This document shows positions 1 to 8,339 of a DNA stretch of 57,710 nucleotides, piece by piece. The translations under genes and the position numbers were made by a program. The notes beneath the pieces were generated by a model, which saw only the letters and a list, made by a program, of their open reading frames with translations, did not search any database and was not told where the DNA came from. This DNA is from an uncultured Collinsella sp. Its GTDB lineage: Bacteria; Actinomycetota; Coriobacteriia; Coriobacteriales; Coriobacteriaceae. The stretch covers positions 1 through 57,710 of the forward strand of contig UQVT01000001.1 in assembly GCA_900544465.1 (NCBI GenBank), read 5' to 3'. Numbering within the stretch: the stretch's first letter is position 1; each line of letters starts with the position of its first letter.

Positions 1-89
1 TCCACGTCTTCACTCCCGAAGCCCGCGACTTCTACCGCCTCGAGAAACTCTGGGGTGACGCTCCCCAGCTCCCCCTCAACCTCCTCTAG
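1..89 (+). CDS. C-terminal end of an unidentified protein (partial)
   Basis: The window opens inside an open frame that ends with TAG at 87-89. About 28 codons are visible and the peptide ends in PQLPLNLL. Third positions are mostly C or G, as in the flanking housekeeping genes, and a strong terminator follows at 134-174, so this looks like the true end of a plus-strand gene. The fragment is too short for me to assign a family. Confidence 0.6.
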   Translation, partial: HVFTPEARDFYRLEKLWGDAPQLPLNLL

Positions 90-97
90 AGCTTTGC

Positions 98-122
98 TTG
101 GGCCAGGGCTTTTTTAGCTACC
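98..122. repeat. Degenerate half REP element (family 1)
   Basis: This stretch reads like the right-hand part of the full REP at 183-215: a GGGC core, a T run, then TTAGCTACC. The left arm GTAGCTAA is missing. It lies just before the RAYT gene that probably recognises this family. Confidence 0.5.
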
Positions 123-133
123 CTTATCCGTTT

Positions 134-174
134 GCCGGGCAGTTGCACCATTTGCAGCTGCCCGGCTTTCTTTT
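134..174 (+). terminator. Rho-independent terminator
   Basis: A 14-bp stem (GCCGGGCAGTTGCA pairing with TGCAGCTGCCCGGC, including one G-T pair) closes a 4- to 5-base loop and is followed by TTTCTTTT. It ends the gene whose last codons lie at 1-89. Confidence 0.85.
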
Positions 175-182
175 GCCCAAAA

Positions 183-215
183 GTAGCTAATTTGGGACGG
201 GGCTTTTTTAGCTAC
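183..215. repeat. REP element, family 1 (full copy)
   Basis: A 33-bp unit with inverted ends GTAGCTAA and TTAGCTAC around a GGGACGGGGC core. The same unit recurs at 1121-1150, 1208-1240 (inverted) and 20588-20620 (inverted), and in halves at 9223 and 20529. It sits about 100 bp upstream of a RAYT transposase, the usual place for its substrate. Confidence 0.8.
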
Positions 216-316
216 CACCTACCGTTCGCCGAACAACGCGATTTGTCGCACCCAGTACGTTTTTTTCTGCTCTGGCTCGGGTAACGTAATTCTTATCTGT
301 AGAGGAGGGAATGCGT

Positions 317-1066
317 ATGACTCGGACTGCGCGAGAAATCTCTGAATATGGCTTTTATCATGTCGTTCAAAAGGGGTGTGGTGGTCAGCTGATATTTGAG
401 GATGAGGATGATCGATTCTATTTGATTCGGCTGATTGCTTCGAAATGCCAGAAGTTCAAAGTTGATGTCATCGCGTGGTGCCTTATGGATAACCATATTC
501 ATCTTCTGCTTGACGACGAGCATGCTCATCTGAGTGATTGCATGCATTCGATTACGACGGCGTATGCCATGTATTTCAATTCTAAGACAGGCAGAAAGGG
601 TCCACTCTTCCAGGATCGATTTAAGAGCGTGCCGATTCTTGATGATGATCAGCTGCTCAACTGCGTTCGTTACATTCACGATAACCCTGCGAAAGCCAGA
701 ATTGACACTGCTTCGCTTTATCGCTGGAGCAGCTTTAGCGAGTATATGGGCTATCCGGGTATTTGTAAGACTGATTGCGTGCTCGGGTTGCTCGGGAATT
801 CCCAGAGGTTTTTTGCATTTAGCACCTCGGGCGAGCCCAATGGCTATTGCTTCCGTTATGGCGCTCATGTGAGTGATACTGACGCGCTTGAGTTTGCGCA
901 GGCGTTGCTCAAACCTTATGAGCCTCACCATCTCAAAGCTCTGCCAAAGGGCGTGCGTGATGACTGTATCCGCAAGCTCAAAAGCGAGGGCTTTTCGATC
1001 AAGCAGATCGTGCGCCTCACGGGCATCGGCCACTGCACGATTCAAAAAGTCAAAGTTGAAAAGTAA
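317..1066 (+). CDS. REP-associated tyrosine transposase (RAYT, IS200/Y1 family), copy 1
   Basis: A Y1-type HUH single-strand DNA transposase of about 249 residues. The metal-binding pair is seen as NHIHLLL (His60, His62), the likely catalytic tyrosine is Tyr86 in AMYFN, and the NPAK and RWSSF motifs typical of RAYTs follow. The C-terminus (SIKQIVRLTGIGHCTIQKV) looks like a helix-turn-helix. An ATG at 311 is also in frame, but the ribosome site AGGAGG at 303-308 is only 2 bases from it and 8 bases from the ATG at 317, so I chose 317. With that start the active-site residues fall at the same positions as in the second RAYT at 44882. RAYTs are domesticated transposases that cleave REP hairpins, and family 1 REPs lie on both sides of this gene. 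Confidence 0.9.
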   Translation: MTRTAREISEYGFYHVVQKGCGGQLIFEDEDDRFYLIRLIASKCQKFKVDVIAWCLMDNHIHLLLDDEHAHLSDCMHSITTAYAMYFNSKTGRKGPLFQDRFKSVPILDDDQLLNCVRYIHDNPAKARIDTASLYRWSSFSEYMGYPGICKTDCVLGLLGNSQRFFAFSTSGEPNGYCFRYGAHVSDTDALEFAQALLKPYEPHHLKALPKGVRDDCIRKLKSEGFSIKQIVRLTGIGHCTIQKVKVEK

Positions 1067-1120
1067 CTCATTTCAGGCGGGGTAATATTGCTACGGTCAC
1101 CAAACCGGGCATCCGGGGCA

Positions 1121-1240
1121 GTCAATTTGGGACGGGGCTATTCTAGCTACCCTTTGGCTGACGGTGAATGATTGTGGGCCGGGATGAAGTTCAACCGATA
1201 TATAGGGGTAGCTAAAATAGCCCCGTCCCAAATTGACTAC
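1121..1240. repeat. Inverted pair of family 1 REP elements
   Basis: One REP copy at 1121-1150 and an inverted copy at 1208-1240 are separated by 57 bp. Their arms (GTCAATTTGGGACGGGGC and its complement) match with about one difference, so single-stranded DNA or RNA could fold into a very long hairpin, a BIME-like arrangement. The pair lies between the convergent RAYT and dinB genes and may also terminate both transcripts. Confidence 0.8.
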
Positions 1241-1288
1241 CCATGCCGTGTCGGACGGAATGCAGCAAAAAGCCCCGTCCAAAAAAGA

Positions 1289-2542
1289 TTAGTTTTTGAA
1301 GCGGGATTGGCGGCCGAAGGAAAGGGCGGTGTCGCCGAATTTGTCTCGGACGGCGTCGATGGCGACGGAGAGGTCGCGACGGTCGCTGGATTGGGCTCCG
1401 CGGTCATCGATCTCGCAGAACAGGTCGGTCTGGATGCCGCCCCGATGGTCAAAGTCGCTCATGCCGATGCCCGCTAAGCGAACATGCATGCCATCCTGCC
1501 AGATGTTGTCGAGCAGTTCGAGTGCAACCGCCACGAAGATGTTCTCATCGTCGGTCGGATGAGGCAGCCGGCGCTGTGCCGTACGCCCGCTGCCATACGA
1601 ATACTTAAGCTTGAGCGTTACCGTGGCACCCGTCAGCCCCTGACGGCGCAGGCGGCGTCCCACTGACTCTCCCAACAGCGCAATCGCCGCCTCAATATCC
1701 CCACGCTCAGTTAAATCTTTAGCAAAGGTGCGTTCATTGCTGACCGACTTGACCTCGCGCTCTTCATCGAGGCTCGTGACTTCGGAGATTTCGAGTCCCA
1801 GCGCACGCTGGCGCATGTGCTCGCCGTTGACGCCAAAAATAGAGGCCAAGGTGGATTCCGGTGCACGTGATAGCTCGCCGAGGGTGTAGATGCGCATGCG
1901 GCGCAGTCGCTCCTCGGCCGAGCGCCCGATGCCACTCATGGCAGATACCGGCAGCGCGGCCAAAAAGCGCTGCTCGGTTCCGGGGCGCACGATGGTCAGC
2001 CCAAACGGCTTATCCCGCTCGCTTGCGATTTTTGCGACCGTCTTGTTGCAGCCCACGCCAATGGAGCAGGTCACTCCCAGCCCTGCCACGCGGTCGCTTA
2101 TACGCCGCGCAACCAGCAGCGGGTCTTCGGGCGCAAAGCGACCCGGTGTGATATCGATAAAGGCTTCGTCGATGGATACGCGCTCAACACGCGGGGTCTC
2201 GTCGGCGAGAATCGCCATGACCTGCGCGCTCACCTCGCGGTATCGGTCAAAGTGCCCGTGTGTCCAAATGGCTTGCGGGCACAAGCGCCGCGCCTCGGCC
2301 GAGGCCATGGCAGAGTGCACGCCAAAGCGACGTGCCTCATATGAACACGTGGACACGACGCCACGCGAATCGGCGTCTCCGCCCACGATGAGCGGTTTTC
2401 CGCGCCATTCGGGATGATCGAGCATCTCCACGCTCGCAAAAAACGCATCGAGGTCCATCAGGCCCACCGCCGGACCCGTCCAGGGAGGCGGCGTGACGCC
2501 CATGGCATCCTCATAACCGTATGTATGTTCGCGTCTTTTCAT
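1289..2542 (-). CDS. dinB: DNA polymerase IV (Y-family translesion polymerase)
   Basis: A 417-residue Y-family polymerase that copies damaged templates and acts in SOS mutagenesis. Catalytic acidic residues are visible in MDLDAFFASVE (Asp30, Asp32) and SIDEAF (Asp125, Glu126). The aromatic steric gate is the FF pair at 34-35. Finger, thumb and little-finger regions are all present and the length is somewhat above the usual 350-400. The N-terminus is uncertain. The ATG at 2542 has no clear ribosome site, while an in-frame ATG at 2503 follows GAGG by 5 bases. A TATACT box on the minus strand at 2549-2554 would make the longer form almost leaderless. The gene converges on the REP pair and the RAYT. 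Confidence 0.95.
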   Translation of the reverse strand: MKRREHTYGYEDAMGVTPPPWTGPAVGLMDLDAFFASVEMLDHPEWRGKPLIVGGDADSRGVVSTCSYEARRFGVHSAMASAEARRLCPQAIWTHGHFDRYREVSAQVMAILADETPRVERVSIDEAFIDITPGRFAPEDPLLVARRISDRVAGLGVTCSIGVGCNKTVAKIASERDKPFGLTIVRPGTEQRFLAALPVSAMSGIGRSAEERLRRMRIYTLGELSRAPESTLASIFGVNGEHMRQRALGLEISEVTSLDEEREVKSVSNERTFAKDLTERGDIEAAIALLGESVGRRLRRQGLTGATVTLKLKYSYGSGRTAQRRLPHPTDDENIFVAVALELLDNIWQDGMHVRLAGIGMSDFDHRGGIQTDLFCEIDDRGAQSSDRRDLSVAIDAVRDKFGDTALSFGRQSRFKN

Positions 2543-2658
2543 GGCATGAGTATACCGCGCAGCTCATGTGGGGTGCGTGTATGTGCTTGCAAATCCCGAA
2601 TTCTTGTCTAAGATATGGATTTGCCCTCGACTACACCGAAGAAGTTGGTCTCACGGAC

Positions 2659-2687
2659 TTCACCTGCCCGCGTCGATGGCGTATTAT
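2659..2687 (+). promoter_or_regulatory. Probable sigma-70-type promoter of the rpsP operon
   Basis: TTCACC (2659-2664) and TATTAT (2682-2687) are separated by exactly 17 bp and lie 57 bp upstream of the rpsP start codon. This is the only good promoter-like pair I see between dinB and rpsP. Confidence 0.55.
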
Positions 2688-2743
2688 GTTCAACTGTTTG
2701 TTTGTAGTTGCAGCCTAAAGCTGCTTGGTTGGAGGAGTTTCCT

Positions 2744-3085
2744 TTGGCAGTCAAGATTCGCCTTGCTCGTCACGGCGCTAAGAAGCGTCCGTACTACCGT
2801 GTCGTCGTCGCCGATTCCCGCGCCCCGCGTGACGGTCGTATCATCGAGGAGGTTGGCCGCTACAACCCGATGACCGCCCCCAAGACCATCAACCTCGACC
2901 TCGAGAAGATCGCCGACTGGCAGTCCAAGGGCGCTCAGCTCACCGACGCCGTCGCCGCTCTGGTCAAGGCCGCCAACGAGGGCGAGAAGACCGAGACCGT
3001 CGTCAAGAAGTCCAAGAAGCAGCTCGCCAAAGAGGCCGAGGCCGCTAAGGCTGCCGCTGAGGCTGCTGAGGGCGCCGAGGAGTAA
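2744..3085 (+). CDS. rpsP: 30S ribosomal protein S16
   Basis: Small-subunit protein of 113 residues that stabilises 16S rRNA folding. The N-terminus [11 protein letters not shown] followed by [13 protein letters not shown] and GRYNP is the S16 signature. The start is TTG at 2744, placed by GGAGGAG at 2731-2737, 6 bases upstream; an in-frame TTG at 2708 has no ribosome site. The tail is Ala/Glu/Lys-rich and longer than in Bacillus. It heads the conserved operon rpsP-khpA-rimM-trmD. Confidence 0.97.
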   Translation: MAVKIRLARHGAKKRPYYRVVVADSRAPRDGRIIEEVGRYNPMTAPKTINLDLEKIADWQSKGAQLTDAVAALVKAANEGEKTETVVKKSKKQLAKEAEAAKAAAEAAEGAEE

Positions 3086-3088
3086 ATC

Positions 3089-3373
3089 GTGCCTGAGGTT
3101 GACGCTGCACAGCTCGAGGGTGAGGCAATGCTCTCAGATCGCATCGCCGATCTCGTCGAATATCTCGTTGTTCAGATCGTCGACGACCCGGATTCCGTGA
3201 GCCTTGAGGTCATCGATGGCGACGACGCCTCCACGATTGAGGTTTCGGTCGCCGAGGATGACGTCGCTAAGGTCATCGGCCGTCGTGGCCGTACCATCAA
3301 GGCCATTCGCACGCTCGCCCGTGCACTGGCCGCTCGCCTCGACACTGCTGTCGAGGTAGAGGTTCTGGGCTAG
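3089..3373 (+). CDS. khpA: KH-domain RNA-binding protein KhpA
   Basis: A small single KH-domain protein, usually found between rpsP and rimM, that partners KhpB/Jag in RNA binding linked to cell size control. The GXXG loop is seen in VIGRRGRTIKAIR. Two starts are possible. GTG at 3089 lies 6 bases after GAGGAG and gives 94 residues. ATG at 3128 lies closely behind GAGGGTGAGG and gives 81 residues, nearer the family's normal length. The gene is 3 bp behind rpsP and 4 bp ahead of rimM, so it is cotranscribed. Confidence 0.9.
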   Translation: MPEVDAAQLEGEAMLSDRIADLVEYLVVQIVDDPDSVSLEVIDGDDASTIEVSVAEDDVAKVIGRRGRTIKAIRTLARALAARLDTAVEVEVLG

Positions 3374-3377
3374 GACC

Positions 3378-3899
3378 TTGAGGTCCCAGTACAAAAACAT
3401 CGCCCGTGTGGTCAAGCCGCACGGAAGGAAGGGGGAGGTCCTCGCGCAGCCGCTGCGGGGGCTTCCTTCTGTATTGACGCCGGGTATGCGCGTCGCCCTG
3501 ACGCCGCCGGCGCTCAAGCGCGACCGCTTTTGCACGGTCGTGTCCGTCACCGATACGGGCGATGGCGATCTGGTCTCGTTTGAGGGCATTGACGACTTGA
3601 CGGCCGCCGAGGGCATCACGGGATGCTACGTGCTGGCAAATCGTGACGACTTTGAGCTCGATTCGCTCGACGCCGCCTATACCGACCTGATGGGTCGCGA
3701 GGTGGTCGACGAGCGCTTCGGCTCGCTCGGCACGATCGTCGAGATCATGTCGACGCCCGCTAACGATGTTTGGGTTGTCGAGGGCGATCGGTACGGCGAG
3801 GTACTGATTCCCGTGATCGAGCAGGTCGTGCTCGATCTTCCCGACACAGGAACAATTTCCGTCCATGTTATGGACGGCCTGATCGATATGGACAAGTAG
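3378..3899 (+). CDS. rimM: Ribosome maturation factor RimM
   Basis: A 16S rRNA processing factor that binds S19 during 30S head assembly. The N-terminal RimM barrel begins IARVVKPHGRKGEV, and a C-terminal PRC-barrel follows with a VWVVEG..YGEVLIPVIEQVV pattern (roughly residues 90-170). Length is 173 residues, normal for the family. The TTG start at 3378 has only a weak AGGA close by, so the exact start is less sure. It sits directly before trmD as in many bacteria. Confidence 0.93.
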   Translation: MRSQYKNIARVVKPHGRKGEVLAQPLRGLPSVLTPGMRVALTPPALKRDRFCTVVSVTDTGDGDLVSFEGIDDLTAAEGITGCYVLANRDDFELDSLDAAYTDLMGREVVDERFGSLGTIVEIMSTPANDVWVVEGDRYGEVLIPVIEQVVLDLPDTGTISVHVMDGLIDMDK

Positions 3900-3909
3900 G
3901 GAGGACAAC

Positions 3910-4668
3910 ATGCTGATCGAGACCCTTTCGGTCTTTCCCGAGATGTTTGAGCCCGTCATGTCCACATCGATTTTGGGCCGCGCCCGCAAGGCCGGCCTTT
4001 TTGATTTTAAGGCGTATAACCTGCGCGACTGGACGCACGACCGCCATCGTACCGTCGATGACGAGCCGTACGGCGGCGGGCAGGGCATGCTCATGAAGGT
4101 CGAGCCTATCGCGGAGGCCATCGAGGCCATTAGCGCAGAGGGTCCCAAGCCCACGGTTGTGTTCTTCACCCCCTGTGGCGAGCCCTTTACGCAGCATGTG
4201 GCCGAGCGCCTGCTCAAAAGTGAGCGCCTGCTGTTTGTGTGCAGCCGTTACGAGGGCGTCGACGAGCGCGCGTATGCGTATGCCGATGAGCGTCTGTCGA
4301 TCGGCGACTACGTGCTCACGGGCGGCGAGCTTCCCGCTATGGTCGTTGCCGATGCCGTCGTACGCCTGATTCCCGGCGCCCTGGGCGACGAGATGAGCAA
4401 CGTGGACGAGTCGTTCTCGACCGCCGAGGATGGAGGCCTGCTCGAGTACGCGCAGTACACCCGTCCTGCCGAGTTCAACGGCGAGGGCGTGCCTCCGGTG
4501 CTTGTGAGCGGCGATCATGCTAAGGTCGATGCGTGGCGTCGTAAGAACGCCATCGAGCGCACCTGTCGTTGGCGTCCCGATCTTATCGAGACGGCACACC
4601 TTACGCCCGAGGAACGCGCGTACGCGCAAGAGATTCTGGACGCTTCGTATTCGCAGAGCGAGGAGTGA
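3910..4668 (+). CDS. trmD: tRNA (guanine37-N1)-methyltransferase
   Basis: A SPOUT methyltransferase that uses S-adenosylmethionine to methylate G37 next to the anticodon, preventing +1 frameshifting. Recognisable segments are the N-terminal LIETLSVFPEMFEP, the DDEPYGGGQGM motif, CSRYEGVDERA, and the knot region SIGDYVLTGGELPAMV. Length is 252 residues. The ATG follows GGGAGG by 5-6 bases. In Bacillus rplS comes next; here lepB, glyQS, ppsR, an island and ppdK intervene and rplS lies about 19 kb further on. Confidence 0.97.
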   Translation: MLIETLSVFPEMFEPVMSTSILGRARKAGLFDFKAYNLRDWTHDRHRTVDDEPYGGGQGMLMKVEPIAEAIEAISAEGPKPTVVFFTPCGEPFTQHVAERLLKSERLLFVCSRYEGVDERAYAYADERLSIGDYVLTGGELPAMVVADAVVRLIPGALGDEMSNVDESFSTAEDGGLLEYAQYTRPAEFNGEGVPPVLVSGDHAKVDAWRRKNAIERTCRWRPDLIETAHLTPEERAYAQEILDASYSQSEE

Positions 4669-4670
4669 GA

Positions 4671-5234
4671 ATGGTCCCATCGCAGCATTCCGTGCTAAAG
4701 GGTGCGTTTGAGTGGATCGTGGTCGTCGCGATCGCACTGGTCGCTACCTTCTTGATTCGCTCGTTTGTGGTCGAACCCTTTGTGGTACCCACCGGTTCCA
4801 TGGAGTCCACGATCGAGATTGGCGACCAGATCCTGGCACAAAAGGTGAGCCTCGAGCTCGGTCAGCCCGTCAAGCAGGGCGATATCGTGGTGTTTCACAA
4901 CCCCGATGGCACCTCCGAGCATGATGTTCTTGTCAAGCGTGTTATTGCCACGGCCGGGCAGACGGTCGACCTGCAGGACGGCAAGGTGGTCGTTGACGGC
5001 CAAGCGCTCGACGAGGACTATACGACGGGCATGAGCTGGCCACTTTCGGTCCAAGCGCCCGGCGCTCAGGTAAGCTATCCCTACACCGTTCCCGACGGGT
5101 GCGTGTGGGTGATGGGCGACAACCGCGAGAACTCTGCTGACTCCCGCTACTTTGGCCCGGTCGACCGCTCCGAATTGATCGCCGTGGCGCTCGTGCGTTA
5201 CTGGCCGCTCAACCGTCTGGGCGCTATCGACTAA
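4671..5234 (+). CDS. lepB: Signal peptidase I
   Basis: Membrane-anchored serine protease that removes signal peptides on the outer face of the membrane. A single hydrophobic anchor spans about residues 13-29. The catalytic serine is Ser43 in PTGSMEST and the general base is Lys89 in DVLVKRVIA. Box E is seen as GDNRENSADSRYFGPV. Length is 187 residues, the compact Gram-positive type. ATG at 4671 follows AGGAG by 5 bases and trmD ends 2 bp earlier, so the two are likely coupled. Confidence 0.96.
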   Translation: MVPSQHSVLKGAFEWIVVVAIALVATFLIRSFVVEPFVVPTGSMESTIEIGDQILAQKVSLELGQPVKQGDIVVFHNPDGTSEHDVLVKRVIATAGQTVDLQDGKVVVDGQALDEDYTTGMSWPLSVQAPGAQVSYPYTVPDGCVWVMGDNRENSADSRYFGPVDRSELIAVALVRYWPLNRLGAID

Positions 5235-5293
5235 AAACCGCTATAGTACAGTACCTAACCGTGTAATCGTTTCGACGAGGGGATATTAGAGGC

Positions 5294-6205
5294 ATGAACG
5301 CTTCATCGCTTTCCTTCCAAGACATCATCCTGCGCCTCCAGCAGTACTGGGGCGAGCAGGGCTGCGTCATCATGCAGCCCTATGACTCCGAGGTCGGTGC
5401 CGGTACCTTCCATACCGCGACCACGCTGCGCTCGCTCGGTCCCGCCGAGTGGCGCACCTGCTATGCGCAGCCCTGCCGCCGTCCCGCCGACGGCCGCTAC
5501 GGCGAGAACCCCAACCGCATGCAGCACTACTATCAGTTCCAGGTGCTCATCAAGCCGTCGCCGGTCAACGCCCAGGAGCTCTACCTGGGGTCTCTTGCCG
5601 CCATTGGCCTGGACCCCAACGACCATGACGTCCGCTTTGTCGAGGACGACTGGGAGAGCCCGACGCTCGGCGCCTGGGGCCTTGGCTGGGAGGTCTGGCT
5701 CAACGGCATGGAGGTCACGCAGTTTACGTACTTCCAGCAGGTGGGCGGCATCGAGGTCGACCCCGTGCCCGTCGAGATCACCTATGGCCTGGAGCGTATC
5801 GCCATGTACGCTCAGGGCGTCAACTCCGTTTACGACCTGGTGTGGAGCTATCTGCCCGACGGAACGCCCATGACCTATGGCGACGTGTTCCTCGAGAACG
5901 AGCGCGAGTTCAGCGCTTATAACTTTGAGGTCGCCAACGTCGAGATGATGCGTCAGAAGTTTGACGACTACGAGGCCGAGTGCCACTCCTGCCTGGAGCG
6001 CAAGCTTCCGCTGCCGGCGTACGACTGCGTCATGAAGTGCAGCCATGCCTTCAACCTGCTCGATGCCCGCGGCGCGCTGTCCGCGGTCGAGCGCGCCAAC
6101 TACATCCTGCGCGTCCGCGCCGTCGCCAAGGCGTGCTGCGAGGCCTACATGGCCGAGGTCGCCGGAGTCAACGAGAATGCCGACCAGGAAGGCGAGGTGG
6201 CGTAA
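5294..6205 (+). CDS. glyQ: Glycine-tRNA ligase alpha subunit
   Basis: Catalytic subunit of the bacterial (alpha2beta2) glycyl-tRNA synthetase, 303 residues. It shows the N-terminal [18 protein letters not shown], the [18 protein letters not shown] segment and [12 protein letters not shown], all typical of GlyQ. A TATAGT hexamer at 5242-5247 could be its -10 box but I see no good -35. The ribosome site is the GAGG/GAGGGG region upstream. glyS follows after 3 bp. No T-box leader is visible in the 59-bp gap. Confidence 0.97.
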   Translation: MNASSLSFQDIILRLQQYWGEQGCVIMQPYDSEVGAGTFHTATTLRSLGPAEWRTCYAQPCRRPADGRYGENPNRMQHYYQFQVLIKPSPVNAQELYLGSLAAIGLDPNDHDVRFVEDDWESPTLGAWGLGWEVWLNGMEVTQFTYFQQVGGIEVDPVPVEITYGLERIAMYAQGVNSVYDLVWSYLPDGTPMTYGDVFLENEREFSAYNFEVANVEMMRQKFDDYEAECHSCLERKLPLPAYDCVMKCSHAFNLLDARGALSAVERANYILRVRAVAKACCEAYMAEVAGVNENADQEGEVA

Positions 6206-6208
6206 GCC

Positions 6209-8305
6209 ATGGCAGACGCTAAGGATTTCCTGTTTGAGATCGGTACGGAGGAAATGCCCTCCGCGCCGCTGAACAATGCCGTCAAGCAGCTTGGCACCAT
6301 GATCGCCAAGGGTCTCGACGAGGCCGGTCTGGCCCACGGCGAGGTCCGCGTGATCTCGAGCCCGCGCCGCCTGGCTGCGCTCGTTGCCGACGTCGCCACC
6401 GCGACCGATGAGGTTCACGAGGTCAAGCGCGGCCCCGCGGCCAACATCGCCTTCGACGCCGACGGTAACGCCACCAAGGCCGCCCAGGGCTTTGCCCGCA
6501 AGTGCGGTGTGGCTGCCGAGGACCTGGTCCGTCGCGAGGACACTGACGGTCGCGAGTATGTGTTCGCCGAGAAGAACATTCCCTCCGCACCGGCTACGCC
6601 GATTCTGACCGCTCTGTGCGAGAAGACCATCGCCGGCCTGCAGTGGCCCAACTACCGCAGCCAGCGCTGGGGTCACGAGCATGCGACCTTTGTTCGTCCG
6701 GTCCGCTGGATCTGCTGCCTTTTGGGCGAGGACGTCGTGCCCGTTTCGTTTGCCGACGTGACGAGTGGCAACACCACGCGTGGTCATCGCGTGCTTGGCC
6801 CCGGTGACCATACGGTCGCCAGCCCCGCCGTCTACGAGCAGGTGCTCGAGGACGCCGGCGTGCTCTCTGCCGAGCGTCGTCGCGAGGCTATCCTCGCCGG
6901 TATCGCCGAGGTCGAGGCTGCGCGCCCCGGCTGCCACGTCGATACGCCCAAGAAGGTCTTCGAGGAAGTCATCAACCTCTGCGAGTGGCCGACGGTGCTC
7001 GTCGGTACCTTCGATGAGGAGTTCCTCAAGGTCCCGCATGAGATCATCTGCGAGTCTATGCTCACCAACCAGCGCTACTTCCCGATCTATGACGGCGAGG
7101 GCAAGCTGACGCGTGAGTTCGTGGTCGTTTCCAACAGCAAGCCCGAGAATGCCGAGCGCGTGATCGACGGCAACGAGCGTGTCGTGCGCGCCCGCCTGGA
7201 CGACGCCAAGTTCTTCTACGAGGAGGATCTGAAGATCTCTCTCGACGAGTTCCGCGAGCGCCTGGCCAAGGTCGCCTTCCAGGAGAAGCTCGGCAGCGTG
7301 CTCGCCAAGTCCGAGCGTATTGAGCAGCTCGCGCTCGCTATTGCCCGCGAGGCTCACCTGGGCGCCCACCTGGCCGCCGATGCCGGCCGCGCCGCTCACC
7401 TGTGCAAGGCCGACCTGGTGTCCAACGCTGTCGTCGAGTTCACGAGCCAGCAGGGTGTTATGGGCGGTTACTACGCCATCGCGATGGGGGAGAACGAAGA
7501 GGTCGCTCACGCTATTCGCGATCACTATCGTCCCCGCTTTGCCGGTGACGAGCTGCCCGAGGGCACCGCTGGCTGCATCGTGGCCTGCGCCGACAAGCTC
7601 GATACCATTGCCGGCATCTTTGCCATCGGCGAGCCCCCGACCGGCTCTTCCGACCCGTACGCGCTGCGTCGTGCCGCCATCGGCATCATCAACATCCTGC
7701 GCGACCGTCTGCCGATCGACCCCACGTCGCTCATCGACTTTGCGCTCGAGCTCTATAGCGAGCAGGGCATTGAGTTCGACGCCGCCGAGGTCGCCCAGCA
7801 GGTTCGCGACTTCTTCCACGGCCGTTTGGTGAGCATGGCCCGCGACGAGAAGATCCCGGCCGACACCGTTGCCGCCGTTTCCGCGGTGCACATCATTGCC
7901 CCGTCGGTCTTCTTCGCCCGCTGCGCCGCCCTCGACGAGGCCCGCAAGAACGACGCCGAGACCTTCGACAACCTGGCGACCGCCTACGCCCGCGCGGCGC
8001 ATATCTCCAAGCCCGAGCTGGGCGCGGAGTACGACCGCGCCCTGATGGGCGAGGTCGAGCTTGCGCTTGCCGACGCCTCCGAGGCCGCCCAGACCGCCGT
8101 CGATGCCGCCCTTGCTACCGAGGATTACCCGGCCGCATTTGCCGCCCTTGCCGCCCTGCGTGCCCCCATCGACCGTTTCTTTGACGAGGTTATGGTCATG
8201 GACAAGGACGAGCAGCTCCGCGATAATCGCCTTAAGCTGCTCAACCGCTTCGAGGCCGTTTTCTCCGGCATCGCCAACATCGGTGAGCTTGCCCGCAAAA
8301 AGTAA
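6209..8305 (+). CDS. glyS: Glycine-tRNA ligase beta subunit
   Basis: The 698-residue partner of GlyQ, needed for tRNA-Gly binding. The N-terminal FLFEIGTEEMPSAPL is the family hallmark, and EIICESMLTNQRYFP and AGIFAIGEPPTGSSDPYALRR match the central region and HD-like domain. Length is normal. The 3-bp gap to glyQ implies one transcript, which probably runs on into ppsR 34 bp later. Confidence 0.97.
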   Translation: MADAKDFLFEIGTEEMPSAPLNNAVKQLGTMIAKGLDEAGLAHGEVRVISSPRRLAALVADVATATDEVHEVKRGPAANIAFDADGNATKAAQGFARKCGVAAEDLVRREDTDGREYVFAEKNIPSAPATPILTALCEKTIAGLQWPNYRSQRWGHEHATFVRPVRWICCLLGEDVVPVSFADVTSGNTTRGHRVLGPGDHTVASPAVYEQVLEDAGVLSAERRREAILAGIAEVEAARPGCHVDTPKKVFEEVINLCEWPTVLVGTFDEEFLKVPHEIICESMLTNQRYFPIYDGEGKLTREFVVVSNSKPENAERVIDGNERVVRARLDDAKFFYEEDLKISLDEFRERLAKVAFQEKLGSVLAKSERIEQLALAIAREAHLGAHLAADAGRAAHLCKADLVSNAVVEFTSQQGVMGGYYAIAMGENEEVAHAIRDHYRPRFAGDELPEGTAGCIVACADKLDTIAGIFAIGEPPTGSSDPYALRRAAIGIINILRDRLPIDPTSLIDFALELYSEQGIEFDAAEVAQQVRDFFHGRLVSMARDEKIPADTVAAVSAVHIIAPSVFFARCAALDEARKNDAETFDNLATAYARAAHISKPELGAEYDRALMGEVELALADASEAAQTAVDAALATEDYPAAFAALAALRAPIDRFFDEVMVMDKDEQLRDNRLKLLNRFEAVFSGIANIGELARKK

Positions 8306-8339
8306 GCTAGCCTGCGCATAAGCGCAAAAGGAGCCCCGC

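Noticed and set aside
183..1240. REP copies considered as insertion-sequence terminal repeats of the RAYT gene
   Set aside because: Copies also occur in pairs far from any transposase (20529-20620), and RAYTs are not known to move themselves as an element.
5235..5293. Possible T-box leader before glyQ
   Set aside because: The gap is only 59 bp and holds no stem or T-box motif; none was seen before proS either, which follows ispG directly.
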